DNA from: Azospirillum doebereinerae
Lineage (GTDB): Bacteria > Pseudomonadota > Alphaproteobacteria > Azospirillales > Azospirillaceae
Assembly: GCF_003989665.1 (NCBI RefSeq)
Contig: NZ_RZIJ01000032.1
Location: forward strand, 1-63,352
Direction of reading: 5' to 3'
DNA length: 63,352 bases
Position numbers and translations under genes: made by a program. Shown here piece after piece: positions 26,066 to 34,967 of the stretch (position 1 is the first letter of the stretch; each line of letters starts with the position of its first letter). The notes beneath the pieces were generated by a model. The model saw only the letters and a program-made list of their open reading frames with translations. It ran no database searches and had not been told where the DNA came from.

Positions 26066-27742
26066 TCAGCCGCGCTTGGCGAGTTCCTCGTGGGTGATGC
26101 GCTGGAGGCCGTCGCCGGTGCCGACGACGTAGACCTCGTCGGCGTTGCGGATGGTCGCCAGCCGGTGGGCGATGACCAGGGTGGTCCGACCCTCGGCCAG
26201 CTCCATCAGGGATTTCTGGATCTCCCGCTCGGTCTGGGTGTCGAGGGCGGAGGTCGCCTCGTCGAGGATCAGGATCGGCGGGTTCTTCAGGAACATCCGC
26301 GCGATGGTCAGGCGCTGCTTCTGCCCGCCCGACAGCTTCACGCCGCGCTCGCCGATGACGGTGTCGAGCCCGTCCGGCAGCGAGGCGATCAGCCCGTCGA
26401 GATGCGCCCGGCGCGCCGCTTCCATGATCTCCGCGTCCGAGGCGCCGAGCCGGCCGTAGGCGATGTTCTCGCGGATGGTGCCGCCGAACAGGAAGACGTC
26501 CTGCTGGACGATGCCGATCTGGCGGCGCAGCGAGGCCAGCGTCATGTCACGGATGTCGATCCCGTCGATGGTGATGCGGCCCCCCGCCACCTCGTAGAAG
26601 CGCGGCAGCAGCGAGCAGATCGTCGTCTTGCCCGCCCCCGACGGACCGACGAAGGCGACGGTGGAGCCGGCCTTGATGGTGAGGTCGATGTCCTTGAGGA
26701 CCGGACGCTCCGGGTCGTAGCCGAAGGACACGCCGCTGTAGCGGATGTCGCCCTTCAGCGCCGGGGCGGGAACGGCTCGTGCGCTGTCCTCGATGTCCGG
26801 CTGGGTGTCGAGCAGGGCGGTGTAGCGGCGGAAGCCGGCGATGCCGCGCGGATAGGTCTCGATGACCGCGTTGATCTTCTCGATCGGACGGAAGAAGGCG
26901 TTGACCAGCAGCAGGAAGGCGAAGAAGCCGCCCTGGGTCAGCTCGCCCACCAGCACGAAATGCGCGCCGGCCAGCATGACGACGATCAGGATCAGCCGCA
27001 TGCTCATGTAGCTGAGCGTCGTCGAGGCCGCCATGATCTTGTAGGCGGCGAGCTTGGTGCTGCGGTAGCGGTCGTTGTCCTGGGCGAACAGCCTGCGCTC
27101 GTGGTCCTCGTTGGTGAAGGCCTGGACCACGCGCATGCCGCCGACGTTCTCCTCGATGCGGACGTTGAAGTCGCCGACGCGGGAGTAGAGCGACTGCCAG
27201 TTCTTCGTCATCCGCCCGCCATAGCGGCTGGTCAGGAAGGCCGCCACCGGAACGATGATCGCGGTGATCAGCGCCAGCGGCAGATGGACCATCGCCATCA
27301 GGGCGAAGGCGCCGACGAAGGTCATCACCGCGATCAGCAGATCTTCCGGCCCGTGATGCGCGACCTCGCCGATCTCGTCCAGGTCGCGGGTGACCCGGCC
27401 GACGAGGTGGCCGGTCTTGTTGTTGTCGTAGAAGCTGAAGGAGAGCTTCTGGAGATGGTCGAAGCTCTTGCGCCGCATCTCCGTCTCGATGTTGACGCCG
27501 AGCTTGTGCCCCCAATAGGTCACGACGGCCATCAGCCCGCCGTTGGCCGCGTAGACCGCCAGCAGCGCCGCCGTGGCCAGCACGATCAGCGGCCAGTCCT
27601 GCGTCGGCAGCAGCTTGTCCACGAAGGACCGCACGGCCATCGGGAACCCCAGCTCCAGCAGGCCGGACAGGACGGCGCAACCGATGTCGAGCATCAGCAG
27701 GCCCTTGTACGGGCGGTAGTAGGCGAAGAAACGGCTGAGCAT
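26066..27742 (-). CDS. ABC transporter, fused permease and ATP-binding protein (exporter type)
   Basis: About 558 residues. The N-terminal six-helix membrane domain (about 1-310) is followed by an ATPase with GPSGAGKTT (Walker A), IGIVQQDVFLF (Q-loop), LSGGQKQRLTIAR (signature) and ILILDEATSALD (Walker B). A single half-transporter that would dimerise. It is the last gene of the siderophore-uptake run, 42 bp after the FhuB-like permease, so it may move siderophore or a cofactor. Start ATG 27742 has an AGAAGAG site; ATG 27754 is four codons upstream. Confidence 0.88.
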   Translation of the reverse strand: MLSRFFAYYRPYKGLLMLDIGCAVLSGLLELGFPMAVRSFVDKLLPTQDWPLIVLATAALLAVYAANGGLMAVVTYWGHKLGVNIETEMRRKSFDHLQKLSFSFYDNNKTGHLVGRVTRDLDEIGEVAHHGPEDLLIAVMTFVGAFALMAMVHLPLALITAIIVPVAAFLTSRYGGRMTKNWQSLYSRVGDFNVRIEENVGGMRVVQAFTNEDHERRLFAQDNDRYRSTKLAAYKIMAASTTLSYMSMRLILIVVMLAGAHFVLVGELTQGGFFAFLLLVNAFFRPIEKINAVIETYPRGIAGFRRYTALLDTQPDIEDSARAVPAPALKGDIRYSGVSFGYDPERPVLKDIDLTIKAGSTVAFVGPSGAGKTTICSLLPRFYEVAGGRITIDGIDIRDMTLASLRRQIGIVQQDVFLFGGTIRENIAYGRLGASDAEIMEAARRAHLDGLIASLPDGLDTVIGERGVKLSGGQKQRLTIARMFLKNPPILILDEATSALDTQTEREIQKSLMELAEGRTTLVIAHRLATIRNADEVYVVGTGDGLQRITHEELAKRG

Positions 27743-27784
27743 GGCTCTTCTCATTCCGGTACGGAAAAAGGGGGAATAGAATGG

Positions 27785-29767
27785 CTAACCGGCGCGGGCG
27801 TCGGACCGGCTCAACAACCAGATCAGGTAGGGGCCGGCGAGCAGCGAGGCGAACAGCCCCAGCGGCAATTGATACGGGAAGGCGACGGTCCGGGCCAGCC
27901 AATCCGACACCACCATAAGGCCAGCCCCGATCAGGACGGCGGCGATCCCTTGGCCCCTGGCCCGGCCGAGGCCGGTGAGACGGGCGAGGTGCGGGGCGAT
28001 CAGCCCGACGAAGCTCAAGGGTCCCACGAACAGCGCCGCCGCCGCCGTCAGCACCCCGGCGAACAGCACCAGCACGATCCGGCACAGCCGCACCGGCAGC
28101 CCGATCGACCGCGCCGTCACGTCGCCCAGCGGCAGGATCTCCAGCCATCGGGTCATCGGCGGCAGGGCGGCCAGCAGCACCGCCGCCGCGCCGGCGCAGA
28201 ACCAGGCGTCGGCCGGGGAGGAGTCGTTGGTGGACCCGCTCAGCCAGCGCAGCAGCGCGAAGGCCTGCGGCGTGCCGGTGGCGATGACGGCGGTCAGCAC
28301 GGCGCTGCACAGCGCGCTCATGGCGATGCCGGCCAGCAGCAGCCGCTCCGGCCCGAAGCCGGCGCGCAGCGACAGGGCCAGCATGGCGGCCAGCACGGCG
28401 ACCGCGCCGATGGCCGAGGCGGCGATCTGGATTCCGATTCCGGGGGCGGCGACGAGGAACAGCGCCGCGGTCAGCCCGACGCCCGCCCCGGTGCCGACGC
28501 CGAGGATCTCCGGGCTGGCCAGCGGGTTGGCGGTGACGCGTTGCAGCACCATCCCGGCCGCCGCCAGCATCGCCCCGGCCGCCGCCGCCACGGCCACGCG
28601 CGGGCCGCGCCAGCCGAGCAGCCTGTCGAGCATGGGACCGGTGGAGACGGTCCAGCCGTCCGGCCCGGTGCCGACCGTCAGGGCCAGCGCCACGGCGACG
28701 GCGCCGAGCAGGGCGAACAGGCCGATCAGCCGGCCGGGCCGGCGGCTGCGGCGCGAGGGCGCCGGCTTGCTGTTCAGCGAGGGCCATTCGAACATGCGCA
28801 GGCGCGGCAGCAGCCACAGCAGCAGCGGCCCGCCCAGCAGCGCCGTGGCAGCGCCGGTCGGCACCCGCTCCCCATCGACGCCAGCCAGCAGTTGGACGAG
28901 CCCATCGGTGAGCCACAGCAGCACCGCGCCGATCAACGGCGCCGCGATCAGCTTCTGGCCTTGGGTCCGCGCGCCGCTGAGATGCGCCAGCGCCGGAGCG
29001 GCCAGCCCGACGAAGCCGATCACCCCGACCTCCGCCGTCACGCTGGCCGCCAGCCAGACCGCGACGCCGATGACGCCGAAGCGCGTCGCGTTGAGGGCGA
29101 CGCCGAGGCTGCGCGCGCTGGCGTCGTCCAGCCCCAGGATGGAGAGCGGGCGCGACAGCAGGGCCGCCGCCGCGACGCCGATCGCCAGCCGAAGGGCGAT
29201 GGTCAGCGTCGGCCCCCAGCTCTGCTGCGACAGCGACCCGCCGCCCCAGATGAAGATCGAGAACAGGTATTCGCCGTTGGCGAGGATCAGCGCGGCGCTG
29301 GCCATCGTGGCGGTGAGCGCGACCATCATGCCGGCCAGCACGACGGCGACCGGCTCCAGCCCGCGCCGCCACGTCATGGCCAGGATGAGGGCGACCACCG
29401 CCAGCCCGCCGGCCAGCGCGACGCCCTCCCGCGCGTTCTCCATCAGCGCCGGGGCAAAGACCGCCGCCATCGTCATGGCGAGCTGGGCGCCGGCCGACAC
29501 GCCGAGCGTCGAGGGCTCGGCCAGCGGGTTGCGCAGCACGCGCTGGAGCAGCAGCCCCGACAGACCCAGCGCCGCGCCGCCGACCAGCGCCACCGCGATC
29601 CGCGGCAGCACGCTGTAAGAGAGGATGATGGCGTCGAGCGGCGAGACGGACGCCGAGGGGGCGGACGGAACCAGATGTCCGGCGACCTGAAGGCTCGACA
29701 GTCCGGCGGCGAGAAGCGCCAGACCGCCCCACAGCAGGATGCGGTTCATCGCGGCGCGCTCAACCAT
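27785..29767 (-). CDS. fhuB: Iron(III)-siderophore ABC permease, double-length FhuB type
   Basis: 660 residues made of two homologous FecCD/BtuC-like halves (each about 330 residues with nine or ten hydrophobic segments), as in E. coli FhuB; related short GLSGLLLQR and GMVLQRVTANPLASPEILG motifs mark each half. Forms the inner-membrane channel for ferric hydroxamate-type siderophores with the ATPase and binding protein encoded upstream. Its ATG overlaps the binding-protein stop by eight bases. The substrate is inferred from the double length, a trait of FhuB. Confidence 0.88.
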   Translation of the reverse strand: MVERAAMNRILLWGGLALLAAGLSSLQVAGHLVPSAPSASVSPLDAIILSYSVLPRIAVALVGGAALGLSGLLLQRVLRNPLAEPSTLGVSAGAQLAMTMAAVFAPALMENAREGVALAGGLAVVALILAMTWRRGLEPVAVVLAGMMVALTATMASAALILANGEYLFSIFIWGGGSLSQQSWGPTLTIALRLAIGVAAAALLSRPLSILGLDDASARSLGVALNATRFGVIGVAVWLAASVTAEVGVIGFVGLAAPALAHLSGARTQGQKLIAAPLIGAVLLWLTDGLVQLLAGVDGERVPTGAATALLGGPLLLWLLPRLRMFEWPSLNSKPAPSRRSRRPGRLIGLFALLGAVAVALALTVGTGPDGWTVSTGPMLDRLLGWRGPRVAVAAAAGAMLAAAGMVLQRVTANPLASPEILGVGTGAGVGLTAALFLVAAPGIGIQIAASAIGAVAVLAAMLALSLRAGFGPERLLLAGIAMSALCSAVLTAVIATGTPQAFALLRWLSGSTNDSSPADAWFCAGAAAVLLAALPPMTRWLEILPLGDVTARSIGLPVRLCRIVLVLFAGVLTAAAALFVGPLSFVGLIAPHLARLTGLGRARGQGIAAVLIGAGLMVVSDWLARTVAFPYQLPLGLFASLLAGPYLIWLLSRSDARAG

Positions 29768-30653
29768 GCGACGCGCCCTCCTGGCCGAGCAACGCCGTGG
29801 CGGCGAGGCGGGCGAAGCGCAGCGCGGCGGGAAGCCCGCCGAAATGGTTGACCGGCTCGATGACGGTCACGCGCTTGTCCCGGACCATCGGCAGGGCCTG
29901 CCACAGCGCGCTGTCGCCCAGCGCCCGCAGCGCGTCGGGCGGGACCGGCGGCACGACGATCACGGCGGCGTCGGGCAGCCGGGCCAGGGCCTCGATCCCC
30001 AGCGGCGCCGCCGCGCTGTAGCTGGAATCCGACGCCCAGGCGTTGGCGATCCCCAGCCGGCGCAGCACGTCGCCGAACATGCTGTCGGTGCCGAAGGCGC
30101 GGACGTGGCGGGCGTCGCCGATGTTGATCGCCAGCACCGGGCGGTGGGCGACGCCGCGCAGGGAGCCAGCGAGACGGGCGATCTCCTCCTCGGTCCGGGC
30201 GACCAGCGCCCGCGCCGCCGCCTCCCGCCCGAGCCGCCGGCCGAGCGTCAGCGCGGCCTCGACGGCGGCGGGATAGGGCGGCACGCCCGGCGTGTAGATG
30301 GACAGGGACAGCGTCTCCGCGACCCGTTGCAGGCTGGGCTTCTGGCCTTCGTAGTAATTGGAGCTGAGGATGAGGTCCGGCTCGGCGAGGTTCAGCGCCT
30401 CGTAGTTCGGCGTCCCGCGCAGGCCCAGATCGATGACCCGGTCCGGCACCGCCGGCTCGACCGCGACCTTGCGGAACTGGAGCAGCTCGGTGGCGGCCAC
30501 CGGAACCACGCCCATCGCCAGCACGGTTTCCAGCATGGCCCAGTCGATGACCGCGACACGGGTCCCGGCGGCGGAGCCCGCCCGCGGCAGCAACGTCAGC
30601 CCCGCCGCCAAACCCAGCGCATAGCGCCGGGACATCCGCATCGGTCCCGTCAT
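29760..30653 (-). CDS. fhuD: Siderophore-binding periplasmic protein (FhuD-like)
   Basis: 297 residues. The start MTGPMRMSRRYALGLAAG contains a twin-arginine pair followed by a hydrophobic stretch and AGSAAG, consistent with Tat or Sec export. Type III binding-protein features are visible: VIDWAMLETVLAMGV, DLILSSNYYEGQ, INIGDARHVRAFGTDSMF and VNHFGGLPAALRFA. It delivers the ferric siderophore to the permease. ATG overlaps the ATPase stop as ATGA. Confidence 0.87.
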   Translation of the reverse strand: MTGPMRMSRRYALGLAAGLTLLPRAGSAAGTRVAVIDWAMLETVLAMGVVPVAATELLQFRKVAVEPAVPDRVIDLGLRGTPNYEALNLAEPDLILSSNYYEGQKPSLQRVAETLSLSIYTPGVPPYPAAVEAALTLGRRLGREAAARALVARTEEEIARLAGSLRGVAHRPVLAINIGDARHVRAFGTDSMFGDVLRRLGIANAWASDSSYSAAAPLGIEALARLPDAAVIVVPPVPPDALRALGDSALWQALPMVRDKRVTVIEPVNHFGGLPAALRFARLAATALLGQEGASHG

Positions 30654-31444
30654 TGGACGTAGCCGATCGGTTCGCCGGTGGCGGGGTGCGGCAGGATGCC
30701 CATGGGCAGGTGGTAGATGGCGCCCAGCGTCTCGCCGGTCATGATGGTCCTGGGCGTGCCCTGGGCGACCAGCGCGCCGCCGCGCATCGCCAGGATCTCG
30801 TCGCAGACGCGCGCGGCCATGTTGATGTCGTGCAGCACGACGATGGCGCCGATGCCGCGCGCCCGGCTCAGCCGGCGCACCAGCCCCAGCATGTCGACCT
30901 GGGCGGCGATGTCGAGCGCCGAGGTCGGCTCGTCGAGCAGCAGGCAGCGGGTGTCCTGCGCCATCATCATGGCGAGCCAGACGCGCTGGCGCTCGCCGCC
31001 CGACAGGCTGTCGACCAGCCGATCGGCCATGGCGTCGAGGTGGGTTTGCGCGATGGCTTCGGCCACCTTGGCGGCGTCGTCGGCGCCGAAGCGGCCGAGC
31101 GCGCCGTGCCAGGGGAAGCGGCCGAGCGCCACCAGCTCGCGCACCGTCATGCCCTCGGCCGGCGGGGTGAACTGCGGCATGTAGGCGACGGAGCGCGCGA
31201 AGTCGCGGTCGCCGATGCGCGCGATCTCGGTGCCCATGAAGCGGATGCGGCCGGCGCTGGCCGGTTGCTGGCGGGCCAGCATGCGGATCAGCGTGCTCTT
31301 GCCCGAGCCGTTCGGGCCGACCAGCCCATAGATGCGCCCCTGCTCCAGCCGGAGCGACAGGTTCGACAGGATCGACCGGCCGCCAACGGAAAAACCGACG
31401 GCGTCGAGTTCGTAAAGCGCCGGGGGCTGGGCTGGGCTGCTCAT
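30650..31444 (-). CDS. fhuC: Iron-siderophore ABC transporter ATP-binding protein (FhuC-like)
   Basis: 264 residues: GPNGSGKST (Walker A), YMPQ (Q-loop), LSGGERQRVWLAM (signature), CLLLDEPTSALD (Walker B), VLHDIN (switch His). Start ATG 31444 has an AGGAAA site; an open frame continues upstream through the palindromic repeat but has no ribosome-binding site. First gene of the ATPase-binding protein-permease-exporter run. Confidence 0.92.
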   Translation of the reverse strand: MSSPAQPPALYELDAVGFSVGGRSILSNLSLRLEQGRIYGLVGPNGSGKSTLIRMLARQQPASAGRIRFMGTEIARIGDRDFARSVAYMPQFTPPAEGMTVRELVALGRFPWHGALGRFGADDAAKVAEAIAQTHLDAMADRLVDSLSGGERQRVWLAMMMAQDTRCLLLDEPTSALDIAAQVDMLGLVRRLSRARGIGAIVVLHDINMAARVCDEILAMRGGALVAQGTPRTIMTGETLGAIYHLPMGILPHPATGEPIGYVQ

Positions 31445-31495
31445 CGGGTTTCCTGGTCTCGGGCGGAAAAGAAAGGGCGGGGTCCAGCCCCGCTT

Positions 31496-31604
31496 GCCCC
31501 CTCCCCATCCCTCCCCCGCTTGCGCGGGAGAGGGGGTCGGATGCTTGCCAGCGTTCGGCGGAGTTCCCTCTCCCGCCAAAGGCGGGGGAGGGTTAGGGAG
31601 GGGG
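31496..31604. repeat. Palindromic repeat copy 3 (two hairpins)
   Basis: Composite element: hairpin CCCTCCCCCGC...GCGGGAGAGGG, a spacer holding GCGTTCGGCGGAGTT, and a second hairpin CCCTCTCCCGCC...GGCGGGGGAGGG. It lies between the TonB receptor and the ATPase gene and may lower readthrough into the transporter genes. It is the inverse orientation of copy 4. Confidence 0.75.
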
Positions 31605-31628
31605 CCGCCGTGGCCGCCCCCCGTCAGC

Positions 31629-33794
31629 TTACCAAGACATGTTGACGTTCAACAACGCGGTCCGCCCCTCGGCGTAGCCGCAGGAGAACTGCGTCTGGCA
31701 GCTCGCGACATACTCCTTGTCGAACAGGTTGGTGACCGAAACGTTCACGCCCCAGTTGCTGTACTTGTAGCCGACGCGCGCGTCGAAGACGGTCGCTGCC
31801 GGCACCTTCAGCGTGTTCTCGTTGTCGGCCCAGGACGAGCCGACGTAGCGCACGCCGCCGCCGACCGACACGCCGTCCAGCGCGTTGTCCTTGAACGTGT
31901 AGTCGAGGAAGGCCGAGCCCTGGATCTGCGGCACGATGTACGGCGTCTTGCCGATCAGGGCCGGGTTGGCGTCCTTCTTGATGTCGAGGTCCAGCGCGGT
32001 GAAGGCGGCCGTCGCCTTCAGGCTGGGGGTGATGTTGGCCTTGGCCTCCAGCTCGACGCCGCGCGAGTTGACCTCGCCCAGCTGGGTCTCGGCGTTGAAG
32101 GCGCCGGTCACCACGTTGGTGCGCGTCAGGTCGAACAGGGCCGCCGTGAACAGCGCGTCCATCCAGGTGGGCCGGTACTTCACGCCGACCTCGTACTGGT
32201 GGCCGCTCTCCGGCTTGAAGACGCCGACGACCGGCGAGGTGCCCAGCACCGGGTTGAAGAAGGTCGAGGCGCTGACGTAGGGCGTCACGCCGTTGGCGAA
32301 CTCGTAGGCCAGCCCGGCGCGGCCGCTCAGCTTGCCTTTGGTGCCCTCGTAGGACGGCAGCCCGTCGGCGTCGGTCGAGGCGCGGTCGTAGCGGCCGTTC
32401 AACGTCACCAGGAAGCCCTGGCCGAAGCGCATCTGGTCCTGCACGTAGAACCCGAGCTGGTTCATCGTCAGGTCCTGGTCGATGTAGGCGAAGCGCGGCC
32501 CTTGCGCCGCCCCGTAGACCGGGTTGGTGGCGCTGATCGGCGTGGCGGAACCCGACGCCTGCACTTGGCTCATGTTGAAGTACTTGTAATCGACGCCGCC
32601 CAGCAGGGTGTGCGCGATGCCGCCGGTCTGGACCTTGCCTTCCAGCTGGTTGTCGATCAGGAAGGTGTTGACCTCGGTCGTGTGCTCGAAATTGATGCGC
32701 GACAGCAGGTTGTTCGGGTCGGTCGGCAGGGCCGAGAAGGCGTTGTAGCCGTAGGGGTAGATCGAGACCTCGTGCACCCGGCTCCAGCCGTAGCGGGCGT
32801 TCTGGCGGAAGGTCAGGTCGTTGTCGAACCTGTGCTCGAACTCGTAGCCGATCGAGGCCTGCTTGCGGCGGTAGGTGTCGAGCCCCGGCTCGGTGAAGTT
32901 GCGGGTGCGGTCGATGCGGCCGAAGGAGGCGTTCTCAACCGTGCCGAAATAGGGCAGGAAGGCGCCGCCGTTGTGCGTCTCGTCGATGTCGGTGTAGTTG
33001 GTCAGCACCGTCAGCGTGTTGCGGTCGTTCGGCGACCACTTGAAGCTGGGCGAGATGGTGCCCCGGAAGCCGTCGGCGAAGTCGGTGTAGGTGTCGCCGC
33101 CGGCGATGCGGCCGGTCAGGCGGTAGCTCAGCGTCGGGTCGATGGCGCCGCCAACGTCGATCCCGAGATGGGCGTTGCCGTGCTCGTCGATGCCGAGTTC
33201 GATCTCGCGGACGGGCGTGTCGCCGGGCCGCTTGGTGACGTAGTTCACCAGACCGCCGGGGTTGCTGCCGCCGTACAGCACGGAGGAGGCGCCGCGCAGG
33301 ACCTCGATGCGCTCCAGGGTGTAGCTGTCGGCGAACTGGCCGCCGAAGCCGTAGCTGTAGAGCTGCAGGCCGTCCTGGTAGATGCCCGACTGCGTCGCCT
33401 GGAAGCCGCGGATGAAGATCCAGTTGGTGTCGCTGTCCGGGCCGAAGGGCTGGCTGAAGACGCCGGGGGTGTAGCGCAGCGCCTCGTCCACCTTCTGGGC
33501 GCCACGGTCGTCGATCTCCTCGCGGCCGATCACCGACACCGATTGCGGGATTTCCTCCAGGGGGGTGTCGCTCTTCGAGCCCGTCGCCGAGCGGCCGGGG
33601 ACGTAGCCCTTGACCGGGCTGGTCGCCGAATCGGCGGACCGGCTGCCCTGCACCGTCACGGGGCCGAGGACGGCCGGCGCGGCCGTGTCCTGCGCGGAGG
33701 CGAACGTGGGGGCCAGCGTGGGCAGCAGAACGGCGGCCAGCGCCGTGCTGTTCAGGAGAAAACGGTTCAATCGCTTTTTCGACGTGTTCATCAT
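31629..33794 (-). CDS. TonB-dependent siderophore receptor
   Basis: 721-residue outer-membrane receptor (FhuA/FoxA-like). Signal peptide through AFASAQ, plug domain with SVSVIGREEIDDRGAQKVDEAL, RYTPGV, IFIRGFQA and ERIEVLRGASSVLYG, then a 22-strand barrel ending in the conserved aromatic tail (LLNVNMSW). Imports ferric siderophore using TonB energy. Start ATG 33794 (ATG 33791 adjacent). A Fur-like 15-mer lies 77 bp upstream. The natural siderophore is not determinable. Confidence 0.93.
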   Translation of the reverse strand: MMNTSKKRLNRFLLNSTALAAVLLPTLAPTFASAQDTAAPAVLGPVTVQGSRSADSATSPVKGYVPGRSATGSKSDTPLEEIPQSVSVIGREEIDDRGAQKVDEALRYTPGVFSQPFGPDSDTNWIFIRGFQATQSGIYQDGLQLYSYGFGGQFADSYTLERIEVLRGASSVLYGGSNPGGLVNYVTKRPGDTPVREIELGIDEHGNAHLGIDVGGAIDPTLSYRLTGRIAGGDTYTDFADGFRGTISPSFKWSPNDRNTLTVLTNYTDIDETHNGGAFLPYFGTVENASFGRIDRTRNFTEPGLDTYRRKQASIGYEFEHRFDNDLTFRQNARYGWSRVHEVSIYPYGYNAFSALPTDPNNLLSRINFEHTTEVNTFLIDNQLEGKVQTGGIAHTLLGGVDYKYFNMSQVQASGSATPISATNPVYGAAQGPRFAYIDQDLTMNQLGFYVQDQMRFGQGFLVTLNGRYDRASTDADGLPSYEGTKGKLSGRAGLAYEFANGVTPYVSASTFFNPVLGTSPVVGVFKPESGHQYEVGVKYRPTWMDALFTAALFDLTRTNVVTGAFNAETQLGEVNSRGVELEAKANITPSLKATAAFTALDLDIKKDANPALIGKTPYIVPQIQGSAFLDYTFKDNALDGVSVGGGVRYVGSSWADNENTLKVPAATVFDARVGYKYSNWGVNVSVTNLFDKEYVASCQTQFSCGYAEGRTALLNVNMSW

Positions 33795-33871
33795 CGCAAT
33801 CGGCCTCGACAATCTGCAGCACCCGCGAAACGCCTTCGGTCGATCAGACCGTCCGAAAGTGGATCCGTTGT

Positions 33872-33886
33872 TGCGAGTGATTAGCA
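33872..33886. promoter_or_regulatory. Fur-like 15-mer upstream of the receptor
   Basis: TGCGAGTGATTAGCA, a TGC-N9-GCA inverted repeat of the 7-1-7 form, preceded by GTTGT. A second site with the same context occurs at 34941-34955, so both flank the AraC gene and face the two iron genes. The identity of the iron regulator (Fur, Irr or another) is inferred. Confidence 0.4.
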
Positions 33887-33973
33887 TATGCACAAAACAC
33901 CGGATTGAACCGTCTTTGGACGCGTTGGACGATCTTTCGACATTCGTCGCGCCCTTGCGACTTTCGTCGTAAC

Positions 33974-34858
33974 TCAGCCGGCGTGGTTGCGCAGCCAAGC
34001 GGCCGGCGTCGTGCCGACGACCTGCCGGAACACGCGCGTCAGATGCGCCTGATCGGAAAAGCCCGCCGCCGCCGCCGCCGCCGCCAGCGTCATCTCCGAC
34101 CCGGCGAGCAGGCTCTTGGCCCGGTCGATCCGCGCCCGCATCTGCCATTTGTGGGGCGGCACGCCGGTCGAGGCCTTGAAGGCGGAGCAGAAATGGGTGG
34201 TGGACAGGCCGGTCAGCTCGGCCAATTCCTGCAAACGGATCGCCCGGCTGCAATGCTCCTCGATGTGGTCGATCACGCGGCGAAGCTGGCGTGGCGGCAA
34301 CTGCCCCCGCCGGCGGTCGGCCTGGGGTTCGGCCTGCAACAGGCCCACGAACAGCGCGGCCATCAGGCTCTCGCCGTAGAGGTCGTGCAGATTGCCCGAG
34401 GTCCGACACTCCGCCGCGATCAGGCGGGCCAGCGACAGCAGCCGGTCGTCGGAGAATTTCAGCCGTGGAACGTCCATCCCCTGGAGATCCAGCCCCTCCA
34501 TGAAGCGGCTTCCCAGCACGGACATGTCGAAATGCAGGTCGAGATGGGTGAGGCGGCGGATGTTCTCGGTGCGCGACCAGACCCGCAGCCCCGCCGGCAC
34601 GTAGCTCAGCGGCTCGCGCCGGTTCAGCCGGTGGGATTCGCCGCGTCCAGGCGCGGCCATCACATGGAGGCCGCCCTCGCCGACCTGGTCGAGGACCACC
34701 ACCAGCCGGGGCGCCTCCGACACGTACTCCCCACGGGCCTCGCCGTCGCAGGCGACGTTCCAGACGTCGGCGATCATGCCGTTCCAGGCGCGCCACTGGA
34801 GATCGCCCAGGATGGTGATCCCCTCCGTGCTGCTCTGCATTCTGGGATGGAACGTCAT
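33974..34858 (-). CDS. AraC-family transcriptional regulator
   Basis: 294 residues. A variable N-terminal sensing half, then an AraC domain: HIEEHCSRAIRLQELAELTG and STTHFCSAFKASTGVPPHKW, then AAAAAGFSDQAHLTRVFRQ and TTPAAWLR. It resembles regulators of siderophore receptors such as those that sense the ferric siderophore. It lies between the receptor and the siderophore-interacting protein gene and probably controls both. Confidence 0.85.
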   Translation of the reverse strand: MTFHPRMQSSTEGITILGDLQWRAWNGMIADVWNVACDGEARGEYVSEAPRLVVVLDQVGEGGLHVMAAPGRGESHRLNRREPLSYVPAGLRVWSRTENIRRLTHLDLHFDMSVLGSRFMEGLDLQGMDVPRLKFSDDRLLSLARLIAAECRTSGNLHDLYGESLMAALFVGLLQAEPQADRRRGQLPPRQLRRVIDHIEEHCSRAIRLQELAELTGLSTTHFCSAFKASTGVPPHKWQMRARIDRAKSLLAGSEMTLAAAAAAAGFSDQAHLTRVFRQVVGTTPAAWLRNHAG

Positions 34859-34940
34859 TGTCGGACTTCCCGGCCGCCGGATCGCGTTGCCCCCCGGATT
34901 CCTTCCGTCGGCTCTCCGATCCTATAGGGCAAAGCGTTGT

Positions 34941-34955
34941 TGCGAACAAGTCGCA
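34941..34955. promoter_or_regulatory. Fur-like 15-mer upstream of the siderophore-interacting protein
   Basis: TGCGAACAAGTCGCA (TGC-N9-GCA with TGCGA/TCGCA arms), also preceded by GTTGT, 13 bp before the proposed start of the next gene. It matches the site at 33872 in arm structure and upstream context. Confidence 0.4.
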
Positions 34956-34967
34956 TTCCTATCTAGG

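Noticed and set aside
26090..29851. 1253-codon plus-strand open frame opposite the ABC transporter genes
   Set aside because: It is antisense to clear FhuB and ABC exporter genes. Long antisense frames are normal in DNA this GC-rich, and the translation has low-complexity Arg/Gln/Gly composition.
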